The notes under the pieces: model-generated
Told to the model about the DNA's origin: nothing
Database searches by the model: none
Seen by the model: the letters and a program-made list of their open reading frames with translations, nothing else
Position numbers and translations under genes: made by a program
Part shown: in pieces, positions 1 to 7,314 of the stretch
Position numbering within the stretch: position 1 is the stretch's first letter
How the letters are laid out: each line of letters opens with the position of its first letter
Assembly (NCBI GenBank): GCA_937900725.1
Contig: CALCFP010000238.1
Span: 1 to 20,335, forward strand
Origin: an uncultured Bacteroidota bacterium
GTDB taxonomy: Bacteria > Bacteroidota > Bacteroidia > Bacteroidales > SZUA-534
Direction of reading: 5' to 3'
DNA: 20,335 nucleotides

Positions 1-172
1 TCCACTGACTGCGAATCAGCGCTCTTGTTTCTATCTCGTTGCCGTCACCTGCGTATCCGGGATTGTAATACATGTAGTTAAACATGTTCAGACTAGAAAA
101 ATTCTCTGTCTGCGCTGTCGCAACACATGCCATACTACATAATATTACGGTCAATAAACACCGACTATTCAT
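1..172 (-). CDS. PorP/SprF-family T9SS membrane protein, N-terminal part only
   Basis: This is the first 57 codons of a gene that leaves the window at its left edge. The ATG is at 170-172 and the reading frame stays open to base 2. Residues 1-20 form a signal peptide: a basic Arg4, a hydrophobic stretch (LLTVILCSMACVA) and a likely cleavage site ATA|Q. The mature part holds NMFNYMYYNPGYAG (residues 29-42) and ends RALIRSQW (50-57). PorP/SprF proteins characteristically begin their mature part with a tyrosine-rich 'MFN...NPAYAG' stretch followed by an 'R.QW' motif. PorP/SprF members are outer-membrane beta-barrel proteins that work with the type IX secretion/gliding machinery, and many are encoded beside gldK/porK. 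It is co-directional with the ureohydrolase-like gene, 107 nt downstream of it. The family call is firm. Whether it is the core PorP or a paralogue cannot be told from this fragment. Confidence 0.82.
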   Translation of the reverse strand, partial: MNSRCLLTVILCSMACVATAQTENFSSLNMFNYMYYNPGYAGDGNEIETRALIRSQW

Positions 173-279
173 AAATGACTTCACTACTCTATAGAATGGG
201 GTTAAAATTAAATAAAAATTCCACAAACAATAATCGATGCTAACAATTTACTGTTAATATTTATACGAACGGCCATAAA

Positions 280-1431
280 TTAGATTCCATATTGCATCAG
301 CGCCCTTTTGATACGTTCGGATATATCATTATTAACCAATGATATATAATCTTTTTTTGAACATGAAACTATAATGCAATTTTTACCATCTTTTTTAGGA
401 ATTTCCATCCAAAAACGGTCGTTTTGAAGGTTTTGATAGAATACAATGTCATTATCGGAGGCATCAAACTTGACAAAAATCTTTTTGTACTTGTCCAAAC
501 TGCATGCCGGATAGTCATTTTCACGTTGCGACAATCCGCATATATAATGCCAAATTATTTGTGCTGACAAATGAGCAGAAATATCCAAAGGAGTGTTTTT
601 TGACACAACACCGAATATTCCAAATACCTTTGACTTGTCGCTTAAGCCGGCATAAGAAGCTAACTGGCAAGCCTCTTCGGTATATAATCCGTTGGGACTT
701 GGCTGGTGCGATGCTTGCATATCAGCCTGTCGGACAGCGCCTGCATCGAATGAAATGAAATCGCAATCACGAAAGACTGGTTCCATTTCGCCCAACTGCT
801 GACGCACAATGCCTAAGCGGTATTTGCTTACATTGTATTTGTCCAATGCATCGGACTGCTTCTGCGTGGTAAAATATGTCTGGTAGCCTATGATGTTGCC
901 ATACACTTTCTTTTTGTTTTTCTTGAACAATTCGGCAAGATACGACCGTGAAGTAATGCCATCGACACTAAGAATATCGAAACAAGAGTCAATGAGTCCG
1001 AACTCGACTGTTTTGCGGACTTTTTGCAATCCGCGGACCACTGGCAATGTCAAGTCGTGGGAACCTCCTATATATATAGGTATGATACCTGCACCAACCA
1101 ACGACTCGGTGATATATTCAACGGCGGGATATGTGTCTGACGGCGAATTGCCCAATATCAAGTTGCCAAAATCGGCGACTTTCAGATTGCCGAACGATGC
1201 AAGTTGATAAAGCCAGTAACGGACATTGTCGGCTTTTGCCACATATGGCAAAGGATATGCATTACGCGTCTCGTCAACACCAATGATGGCAACGTCGGCA
1301 TCTATCGACTTAGAAAAATCGGGCTCGCTGAAAAGCTGCGCACCCAAATAACCATCCTGCACACTGAACTGACGCAGGTTTTCAGGACGCTGCGTGTTGA
1401 AATAGTGGCTTATGTCTTCGTTTAGAAGCAT
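280..1431 (-). CDS. Ureohydrolase (arginase/formimidoylglutamase)-family protein with degenerate metal-binding motifs
   Basis: This 383-residue cytosolic protein has no signal peptide. Its order of motifs follows the arginase/agmatinase/formimidoylglutamase fold. Residues 118-126 read PIYIGGSHD, matching the GGxH metal-ligand motif. Residues 147-152 read IDSCFD where active enzymes have DAHxD. Residues 227-237 read SFDAGAVRQAD where active enzymes have SxDxDxxDP. Several Asp/His ligands of the binuclear manganese site are therefore replaced, and catalysis of the usual reaction (hydrolysis of arginine or formiminoglutamate) is doubtful. Its start codon overlaps the topA stop as TAATG, implying translational coupling to topA. 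A PorP/SprF-like T9SS gene follows it. I recall similar proteins, usually labelled formimidoylglutamase, beside topA and the gldK/porK cluster in other Bacteroidota. The fold assignment is reasonably secure; the function is unknown. Confidence 0.8.
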   Translation of the reverse strand: MLLNEDISHYFNTQRPENLRQFSVQDGYLGAQLFSEPDFSKSIDADVAIIGVDETRNAYPLPYVAKADNVRYWLYQLASFGNLKVADFGNLILGNSPSDTYPAVEYITESLVGAGIIPIYIGGSHDLTLPVVRGLQKVRKTVEFGLIDSCFDILSVDGITSRSYLAELFKKNKKKVYGNIIGYQTYFTTQKQSDALDKYNVSKYRLGIVRQQLGEMEPVFRDCDFISFDAGAVRQADMQASHQPSPNGLYTEEACQLASYAGLSDKSKVFGIFGVVSKNTPLDISAHLSAQIIWHYICGLSQRENDYPACSLDKYKKIFVKFDASDNDIVFYQNLQNDRFWMEIPKKDGKNCIIVSCSKKDYISLVNNDISERIKRALMQYGI

Positions 1432-3758
1432 TATGATTTCTTTGTGCGCCTTTTGGCTGGTTTGTCAACGCTGTTCTTGATTATCTCTTCGCAATCTGCC
1501 TGTGTCAACGACTTTGCGTCGGTGCCTTTGGCTATGCGGTAGTTCTTGCCGTTGAAGGCAATATACGGACCGTAGAATCCATTTAGGACCTGCATCTCGC
1601 CTTCGGCTGTCGCGAATACGTTTATGACCTTGTTTTTCTCTGCCTCACGCTTCTCGGTGATGAGTTCAATGGCACGCTCCAATGTTACAGAGTACGGATC
1701 GTCAATGTTCTTCTTGAGCGAGTAGAACGAATTGTTGTGTCGCACGTATGGACCGAATCGGCCGATGGCGGCGGTGACAACCTTGCCCTCGAACTCGCCT
1801 AACTGACGTGGCAACTTAAACAAGTCGAGCACTTCCTCGAGTGTTATTGTCTCAATATGCTGGTCGCGACGCAATGCGGCAAACTGAGGTTTTTCGTCTT
1901 CCTCGTTTGTGCCAATCTGCGCCATCGGACCGTAACGGCCGACCTTGACAATGACTGGCTTGCCTGTCTCAGGATGCACTCCTACCTGGCGCTCTCCGTT
2001 TTTGCGGCCAGTCACTTCCAATGCGTGGCTTATGGTGTCGTGGAACGGATGGTAGAATTTGTCTATCATCTGCTGCCAAACGATATTTCCTTCTGCTATG
2101 TCGTCGAATTCCTTCTCGACTTCGGCAGTGAAGTTGAAATCGAGGATTGACGGGAAGTTTTCGACCAGATAGTCGTTCACTATCATACCTATGTCGGTTG
2201 GGAAGAGTTTTCCTTTCTCGGCGCCATAGGTTTCGGTCTTGACTTCGGACTTTATCTTTCCGCCTTTGAGCGTAATCATCTTATACTCCCGTTCGGCACC
2301 TGGCCTGTCTTCCTTGACAACGTACTCGCGGTTCTGGATGGTTGTGATGGTTGGCGCATAGGTTGACGGACGTCCGATGCCCAGCTCTTCCAATTTGCGG
2401 ACGAGCGTGGCCTCGGTGTATCGTGGCTGATGTAATGAGAATCGCTGTGTGGCTGTCAAAGAGGAATAATCGAGCTTCTGTCCGACTGCAAGATTTGGCA
2501 GTATTGCCTTGCTTGAATCTTCGTCATCGTCGTCGGTTGATTCGATATATACTTTCAGAAAGCCATCGAACTTGATGACCTCGCCTTGTGCAACAAACTG
2601 ATATTTGGAGTCGGAGACGTTCAGGTTGATGGTTGTCTTTTCCATTTCGGCATCGGCCATAAGCGATGCGATGGTACGCTTCCAAATCAATTCATACAAC
2701 CGCTTTTCGTTGGCGTTGCCTGTGATGGTAGGCTTGTCGAGGTATGACGGGCGGATGGCCTCGTGCGCCTCTTGCGCTCCCTTGGTGTTTGTCTTGTAGT
2801 GGCGCACTTTCAGGTATTTTTCGCCGAACTGCTCAGTAATTTCTTTTGAAGCGGCACTGACTGCGGCCTCGGAAAGGTTGACGGAGTCGGTACGCATATA
2901 GGTTATCTTACCTGCTTCGTAAAGTCGCTGTGCGAGCGCCATTGTCTGCGATACGGAGAATCCGAACTTGCGGCTGGCCTCCTGTTGCAATGTTGAAGTC
3001 GTAAATGGTGGCGCAGGTGTGCGTTTGGCAGGTTTCTGCGAGATGTCGGAAACGGTGAACGTTGCGTTCTTGCAATGCTCGAGGAACTGTGTGGTTTCGG
3101 ACTCGTTGCCAAACTTGTGGTTCAACTCGGTCTTCAGGTCGTTGCCGAGTTTGAGCGAATCGCTGTTGAACAATCCCAGAACCCTGTATGATGGCTCGGG
3201 GTTGAAGTCAAGTATTTCGCGCTCGCGCTCCACTATCAGGCGGACGGCGACTGACTGCACACGCCCTGCCGACAATGACGGCTTGACTTTCTTCCAAAGG
3301 ACTGGCGACAATTCGAAGCCGACCAGACGATCAAGGACACGGCGCGCCTGCTGTGCATTGACCAGATTGATGTCGATTCCGCGCGGATTTTCGATAGCAT
3401 GCAAAATTGCCGTCTTTGTTATTTCGTGAAATACAATACGCTTTGTCTCCTTGTTCTTTAACCCCAAAACCTCGTAAAGGTGCCATGCTATTGCCTCTCC
3501 CTCACGGTCCTCATCGGATGCGAGCCAGACGACTTCGGCATCTTTTGCTGCTTTTTTCAAATCGGCCACCAGTTTTTTCTTGTCGGCCGAAATCTCATAT
3601 TCGGGTTCATACTGGTTGTTCAAATCGATGCCGAAACCCTTTTTGGCCAAATCGCGAATGTGACCATAGCTGGATGTCACCATGTAATCTTGACCTAAAA
3701 ACTTTTCGATGGTTTTTGCTTTTGCCGGTGATTCGACAATTACAAGGTTCTTTTGCAT
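1431..3758 (-). CDS. topA: DNA topoisomerase I (type IA)
   Basis: This 775-residue enzyme relaxes negative supercoils by transient single-strand cleavage. The N-terminal Toprim domain starts NLVIVESPAKAKTIEKFL with the catalytic Glu9, and carries the acidic triad in SDEDREGE (Asp82, Asp84, Glu86). The type IA core includes SAGRVQSVAVRL (residues 163-174). The active-site tyrosine lies in ITYMRTDS (Tyr287). The C-terminus has no tetracysteine zinc fingers. Instead it has repeats containing GRYGPM, GRFGPY and GFYGPY, the Toprim C-terminal repeat type common in Bacteroidota, and ends in a basic tail (KPAKRRTKKS). The ATG at 3758 is preceded by a good Shine-Dalgarno sequence at 3765-3770, unusual for this phylum. 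Its stop overlaps the next gene by one base. A 281-nt gap separates it from the polysaccharide cluster, so it probably has its own promoter. Confidence 0.97.
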   Translation of the reverse strand: MQKNLVIVESPAKAKTIEKFLGQDYMVTSSYGHIRDLAKKGFGIDLNNQYEPEYEISADKKKLVADLKKAAKDAEVVWLASDEDREGEAIAWHLYEVLGLKNKETKRIVFHEITKTAILHAIENPRGIDINLVNAQQARRVLDRLVGFELSPVLWKKVKPSLSAGRVQSVAVRLIVEREREILDFNPEPSYRVLGLFNSDSLKLGNDLKTELNHKFGNESETTQFLEHCKNATFTVSDISQKPAKRTPAPPFTTSTLQQEASRKFGFSVSQTMALAQRLYEAGKITYMRTDSVNLSEAAVSAASKEITEQFGEKYLKVRHYKTNTKGAQEAHEAIRPSYLDKPTITGNANEKRLYELIWKRTIASLMADAEMEKTTINLNVSDSKYQFVAQGEVIKFDGFLKVYIESTDDDDEDSSKAILPNLAVGQKLDYSSLTATQRFSLHQPRYTEATLVRKLEELGIGRPSTYAPTITTIQNREYVVKEDRPGAEREYKMITLKGGKIKSEVKTETYGAEKGKLFPTDIGMIVNDYLVENFPSILDFNFTAEVEKEFDDIAEGNIVWQQMIDKFYHPFHDTISHALEVTGRKNGERQVGVHPETGKPVIVKVGRYGPMAQIGTNEEDEKPQFAALRRDQHIETITLEEVLDLFKLPRQLGEFEGKVVTAAIGRFGPYVRHNNSFYSLKKNIDDPYSVTLERAIELITEKREAEKNKVINVFATAEGEMQVLNGFYGPYIAFNGKNYRIAKGTDAKSLTQADCEEIIKNSVDKPAKRRTKKS

Positions 3759-3764
3759 TAGAAT

Positions 3765-3770
3765 TCTCCT
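3765..3770 (-). promoter_or_regulatory. Shine-Dalgarno sequence of topA
   Basis: The minus strand reads AAAAGGAGA here, with AGGAGA placed 6 nt before the topA ATG. Most genes in this window lack such a sequence, and weak Shine-Dalgarno use is typical of Bacteroidota, so this site supports the start at 3758. Confidence 0.55.
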
Positions 3771-3821
3771 TTTGGTTTGAAAATCGGCGCAAAGAAAGCA
3801 AATTTTTTAAAAATGGGACGG

Positions 3822-3919
3822 CACGAATTACGATTTTAAGATACACAGAGAGCACTGAGGATGCACAGATAAGATTTAATGACATTGTTTTAACCACGAA
3901 TTACACGAATTTACACGAA
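3822..3919. repeat. Intergenic CACGAATTA direct repeats
   Basis: In the 281-nt gap between the deacetylase gene and topA, CACGAATTA occurs at 3822-3830 and 3895-3903. The second copy runs on as CACGAATTTA (3904-3913) and CACGAA (3914-3919). Between them is another imperfect repetition built on CACAGA/CACTGA (about 3843-3868). Such low-complexity repeats recur between genes in many Bacteroidota genomes as I remember them, but I cannot assign a role. The rest of the gap is AT-rich with repeated AAATTTGAAA-like words near 3990-4018. No gene is visible in it. Confidence 0.55.
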
Positions 3920-3940
3920 AGGCGCTGAGTTCTGCGCCTT
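3919..3940. terminator. Hairpin downstream of the polysaccharide cluster, possible terminator
   Basis: AAGGCGC (3919-3925) and GCGCCTT (3934-3940) are a perfect 7-bp inverted repeat with an 8-nt loop, rich in G+C within an AT-rich gap. It lies 100 nt after the deacetylase stop, where the long polysaccharide operon should end before topA. On the minus strand the hairpin is followed by TTCGTG rather than a run of T, so it is not a canonical intrinsic terminator. The terminator role is inferred from position. Confidence 0.35.
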
Positions 3941-4039
3941 CACTTATGTCTTGTGGCTTATGCCTTGCCCATCAAATTAACATTTAAAATTACAAATTTG
4001 AAAGGTGAAATTTGAAATTGCGTGTTGCGCGGAGCCTGC

Positions 4040-4885
4040 TTACAATCTGACCACTGGGGCATTTGACCAGTCTGTTTGACTATCGGCGGTGGCAACATCG
4101 GTGAAATGGAAATCGGTAAGATACTGGCGCAACTTGCGCTCGGCAGAATTCAATCCTACATACGACTTGAACTTTCGCTTCAATGGCAAATTATGCAACA
4201 TAGGCTGGCCTGCATCTAAATCGCGTGGATGAATGTATGCCATCAAATAATCCATATTGGATGACCACCTTTTCAACAATGGATATGGGCACAAACGAAA
4301 ATAACCTCCACCCGAAAATACCAAATGCCTGCCTGCAATGTCTTTCGGCGAGACGGGGAATTCCTTTATCTGCATTCCATGGCAATCAATGATGCTTGGC
4401 ACTGCGGCTCCATACGACGGCATTCCGCCGTGTCCGTGATGGGCGGCGAAAACAGAGCAATCTGTTGTAATGCCCAACTCGGCCAATGTCTCGAATGCCC
4501 AACTTTCGGATTCACGAATTGAATAGCCTGGCACGCGAAATGCCGTGATCTTTTGCCCTGTCAAATCTTCCAGGAACTTCACACTTGAGGAAACATCTTC
4601 GCGAAACTCGTCGGGTGTCTGTTGCCAAATGAGTTGATGATTCATTGTGTGGCTACCTATCTGATATTTTTTCGCTATCTCCTTTATCAAATCGGGATAG
4701 TTTTTGGCTATCCATCCAATGACAAAGAATGTTGCCTTGGTATTTGTGTCTTCAAGTATCCGAAATATGCGCTCAACATTCTCATAGATGCGCACCTCGT
4801 ATGTTTTCCATTGCTCCTCGTTGCGGGTTTCCTCAAAGTCGAGGATGTGGAACCACTCTTCGATGTCAAAGGTTAGGATGTTCAT
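4040..4885 (-). CDS. Polysaccharide deacetylase (NodB domain, exopolysaccharide-locus type)
   Basis: This 281-residue protein has no signal peptide, so it is probably cytosolic. It begins NILTFDIEEWFHILDF, with the catalytic/metal aspartate at Asp7. It continues with ATFFVIGWIAKNYPDLI (residues 51-67) and the metal-binding His-x3-His in GSHTMNHQ (His79, His83). Then come FRVPGYSI (116-123) and YIHPRDLD (218-225). This combination resembles the DUF3473-containing deacetylases of exopolysaccharide and PEP-CTERM/exosortase loci more than peptidoglycan or chitin deacetylases. The likely reaction is removal of an N-acetyl group from a HexNAc residue of a lipid-linked glycan intermediate. The start overlaps the acetyltransferase gene by 20 nt, and this is the last gene of the cluster. 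The family is firm; the substrate is inferred. Confidence 0.88.
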   Translation of the reverse strand: MNILTFDIEEWFHILDFEETRNEEQWKTYEVRIYENVERIFRILEDTNTKATFFVIGWIAKNYPDLIKEIAKKYQIGSHTMNHQLIWQQTPDEFREDVSSSVKFLEDLTGQKITAFRVPGYSIRESESWAFETLAELGITTDCSVFAAHHGHGGMPSYGAAVPSIIDCHGMQIKEFPVSPKDIAGRHLVFSGGGYFRLCPYPLLKRWSSNMDYLMAYIHPRDLDAGQPMLHNLPLKRKFKSYVGLNSAERKLRQYLTDFHFTDVATADSQTDWSNAPVVRL

Positions 4886-5468
4886 CTGATTCTTTGTTTG
4901 GAACTTGTTTTACAACTCGTGCAGGAACGCCTGTCGCAATTGTCCATGCAGGGATATCCTTTGTCACCAATGAATGTGCTCCGATAATTGCGCCATCGCC
5001 AATTATTACTCCTGGCATAATCATTGTTTCCATTCCTATCATACAGCCCCTGCCAATTGTTATGTTGCCTTTTTTATATCCCAAATCTGCGGCATTATCG
5101 CCTACCCTATAATTGGTCAAATCACGTTGATGACACAATAAACGGCAACCTGAAGTTATATGAGTATAATCACCAATAGTAATCATACTCGCATGTTGCA
5201 AGTCGATACGGACAAAATCGCCTATAAAAACATTGCGTCCCACATTGCAACCAATTTTCCTTAATATCTTTGGCCTAAGATTGCGAGGCGCAAATGGTTC
5301 CAATATTGCCCAATCCATCATATTGCTTAATCTTTTTCGTCTCATATTGCCAAAAAAACGTTTCACGACGTTCCAAAATGAGACTTGCCCATATTCGGTC
5401 TCGGAATAGTTGAAACCTAATTTGCGTAAGATTCTATATGTCAGACTATACTGTTTGCTACTATTCAT
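4866..5468 (-). CDS. Hexapeptide-repeat acyl/acetyltransferase
   Basis: From the ATG at 5468 this encodes 200 residues. A longer form from GTG at 5495 would overlap the preceding gene by 8 nt; I prefer the ATG. The C-terminal two thirds is a left-handed beta-helix of hexapeptide repeats, for example NVFIGDFVRI, ITIGDYTHI, ITIGRGCMIG, GVIIGDGAIIGAHSLV. It ends IATGVPARVVKQV, the usual closing element of LacA/WcaF-like O-acetyltransferases. The histidine in LLCHQRD (His113) is a candidate catalytic base. The expected role is transfer of an acetyl (or other acyl) group from CoA to a hydroxyl or amine of the repeat unit. It is followed directly by the deacetylase, so the two may tune acylation of the same polymer. 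The exact acceptor cannot be read from sequence. Confidence 0.87.
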   Translation of the reverse strand: MNSSKQYSLTYRILRKLGFNYSETEYGQVSFWNVVKRFFGNMRRKRLSNMMDWAILEPFAPRNLRPKILRKIGCNVGRNVFIGDFVRIDLQHASMITIGDYTHITSGCRLLCHQRDLTNYRVGDNAADLGYKKGNITIGRGCMIGMETMIMPGVIIGDGAIIGAHSLVTKDIPAWTIATGVPARVVKQVPNKESDEHPNL

Positions 5469-5487
5469 GACACTATTTTTGAACAAA

Positions 5488-6312
5488 TTAAACACTTTTA
5501 TGTTTCCACGCTTTTTTCATAATGGATACACGCAATTTGCGCGGTGACAGTCTTGCCATTATTCTGATTGCTGAATTTAATGCTAAATCCTTATATGTAT
5601 AAAATCCCATCTTCTTAAACTCAACAAAAGACTTAAGTTCAGTAACAAGATATTTCATTCCCCCTCTTCTTGATATTTGCTCTGGATTGGTCCTCACAAA
5701 ATACAAGACCTCTTGAACACAATAAAACTTTGCTCCACTCATTATCATTCTAATCCAAAGATGATAATCCTCATTTAATGGGCAATGCTGGTAATTGCCT
5801 GCTTTTAAAACTGCACTTTTTCTGAACATTGTACCTGCATGACATATGGGCGAGCGTTTGTGTGCCAACTTCACCAATTCCGCATGATATTCAGGACGTT
5901 TTTTAACTGCCACAACATTATTGGTGTCACCGACAAATATTTGAGACCAACAACTAACAACATCGTTGCCTTTCTCGATTGCATCATATTCTTTCTCAAA
6001 TCTATATGAAGGTATAATATCGTCAGTATCCATTCGCGCGATAATCTCGTTACTGCACGCTTCAACTCCCTTTTGCAAAGCAAGCCCCAATCCTAAATTC
6101 GTTTCATTTTGTATCACTTTAAAAATGGGGTATTTCTGTATGTACTCGGCAAGCACCGATTCAAGTTCGTTTGTTAATGGGCCATCTTTGACAAGTACGA
6201 ACTCTGTAGGTTGCAATGTCTGCGCAAAAACACTATCCAAGGCTTCTCTAAGCCATTCGAGGTTCTCCTTGTAATATATTGATGTGAGTACAGAAAACTC
6301 TTTGACTGCCAT
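5488..6312 (-). CDS. Family 2 glycosyltransferase
   Basis: From ATG at 6312 this encodes 274 residues. The frame is open upstream to a TTG at 6336, but that would overlap the previous gene by 23 nt. The N-terminus (FSVLTSIYYKENLEWLREAL) and the stretch NLGLGLALQKGVEACSNE are typical of the GT-A fold of GT2 enzymes. The nucleotide-sugar/metal site is ARMDTDD (Asp95, Asp97). The region around NEDYHLWIRMI is the usual acceptor-side acidic motif of this family. It has no long membrane segment, so it is a cytosolic or peripheral enzyme that adds one sugar to the lipid-linked repeat unit. It starts one base after the stop of the GT10-like gene and lies 19 nt before the acetyltransferase ATG, so it is clearly in the operon. 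Donor and linkage are unknown. Confidence 0.9.
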   Translation of the reverse strand: MAVKEFSVLTSIYYKENLEWLREALDSVFAQTLQPTEFVLVKDGPLTNELESVLAEYIQKYPIFKVIQNETNLGLGLALQKGVEACSNEIIARMDTDDIIPSYRFEKEYDAIEKGNDVVSCWSQIFVGDTNNVVAVKKRPEYHAELVKLAHKRSPICHAGTMFRKSAVLKAGNYQHCPLNEDYHLWIRMIMSGAKFYCVQEVLYFVRTNPEQISRRGGMKYLVTELKSFVEFKKMGFYTYKDLALNSAIRIMARLSPRKLRVSIMKKAWKHKSV

Positions 6313-6313
6313 A

Positions 6314-7312
6314 TTAATTACGCATTTTAAAAACAAAACTGCTAATAGTACGATGCACCATCATAAAAAACTTTCTGGCGTCAACGAACGACAAATCGTC
6401 TTTAATTGTGACCAATTGTTTTGGTGCTTCTACGTTCATTGTGGCAATGTGTTTGCTGATTAGGCTAAAAAAGTTGTATTGGTTAAGGACTAATTGTTTC
6501 GATTGCTCAACAGCGTCGGCACACTTGTCTGCCAAATCATCAGCGATAGCCTGATCTATTATTTTGATTGCCTGCTCTGGATTGTGGATGTCTATTGTTC
6601 GATATGAATTTGGGCTGAAGAAATCGCCGACATTAGTACAACCGTAGTAGAACGGGAAGGCATTGCCCAAAAATGAATCGGCAAGTTTCTCCGACCAATA
6701 GTACGGAATGGCACAATTCTCAAGAGATATATGATATTTGTATGGCGCTATCACAGCCCATTTGTCATCAAAATCGCGAATGCCTCGACCGAAAACATCC
6801 AAGGAATCGCCATAGTGTTGCTTGAGTTTTTTGACAAACTCGATGCGCTCACGGTGTCCTTGTGTAAATGCCTTATTGCTCGAAATGACCGATATGAGTT
6901 TTGTCTTTTGCGGGTGACTGGTGCTTAAATAGTCGTAGTCTTTGTTGTAAACATTTATGCCATTATGCCTAACCATTCCTATATGCCATCCCAAACCTGG
7001 CTGGTCATAGACTACATTATGATGTTTTAGATTTTGCTGACATGAAATGACCTTCCCGAACTGATTGAGAAACCCTTTTGAGAAATGCCAAACCGAATCG
7101 GGTTCCCATGTGACAAATATGGTGTTTTCGGGTGCAACCAAGCATTGTTCCATCTTGTTTGGCAAGCGTTGATAGCAAACCACCCAAAAATCGGCTTCAC
7201 TTGTATTGTCATTGATATGAAATTCATAATCGCCCCACACAAATCCGCCTTGTGGCATTTGCCGATTAATATGAATTTCACTTGGCGCTATGGTAAGTTT
7301 TACTTTGTACAT
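6314..7312 (-). CDS. GT10-like glycosyltransferase (fucosyltransferase family)
   Basis: This 332-residue protein has the C-terminal signature of the GT10 alpha-1,3/4-fucosyltransferase family. YKYHISLENC is followed by YYWSEKLADSFLGNAFPFYYG, then NVGDFFSPNSYRTID (about residues 191-241). This mirrors the family's 'F.L.FENS...Y.TEK...AL..G..PVY.G.....FFPP.SFI' block, which binds the GDP-sugar. Earlier landmarks are FVTWEPDSVWHF (66-77) and KLISVISSNKAFTQGHRERIEF (about 137-158), the latter being the S-K region after which the donor domain begins. There is no membrane anchor. The gap to the upstream GT4 stop is 2 nt. No GDP-fucose synthesis genes (gmd, fcl, fkp) are in the window, so a fucose donor would have to come from elsewhere; another GDP-sugar is possible. 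Confidence 0.8.
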   Translation of the reverse strand: MYKVKLTIAPSEIHINRQMPQGGFVWGDYEFHINDNTSEADFWVVCYQRLPNKMEQCLVAPENTIFVTWEPDSVWHFSKGFLNQFGKVISCQQNLKHHNVVYDQPGLGWHIGMVRHNGINVYNKDYDYLSTSHPQKTKLISVISSNKAFTQGHRERIEFVKKLKQHYGDSLDVFGRGIRDFDDKWAVIAPYKYHISLENCAIPYYWSEKLADSFLGNAFPFYYGCTNVGDFFSPNSYRTIDIHNPEQAIKIIDQAIADDLADKCADAVEQSKQLVLNQYNFFSLISKHIATMNVEAPKQLVTIKDDLSFVDARKFFMMVHRTISSFVFKMRN

Positions 7313-7314
7313 TT

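Noticed and set aside
121..172. Lipoprotein signal (SMAC) in the PorP-like N-terminus
   Set aside because: Ser at the -3 position does not fit a lipobox, and the ATA|Q site with the PorP/SprF barrel family favours an ordinary signal peptide.
3789..3800. TTTCTTTG on the minus strand as a -7 promoter box of topA
   Set aside because: One mismatch at the invariant TA position and no TTTG box at the expected distance; too weak to annotate.
2968..3928. Two plus-strand open frames of 153 and 173 codons opposite the 5' half and upstream region of topA
   Set aside because: They lie antisense to a strongly conserved gene, have arginine/serine-rich random-looking composition and no recognisable domain; they are frame shadows.
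5871..6274. Small open frames inside the GT2 gene on both strands
   Set aside because: Fully contained in a well-supported GT2 coding sequence and without family resemblance.
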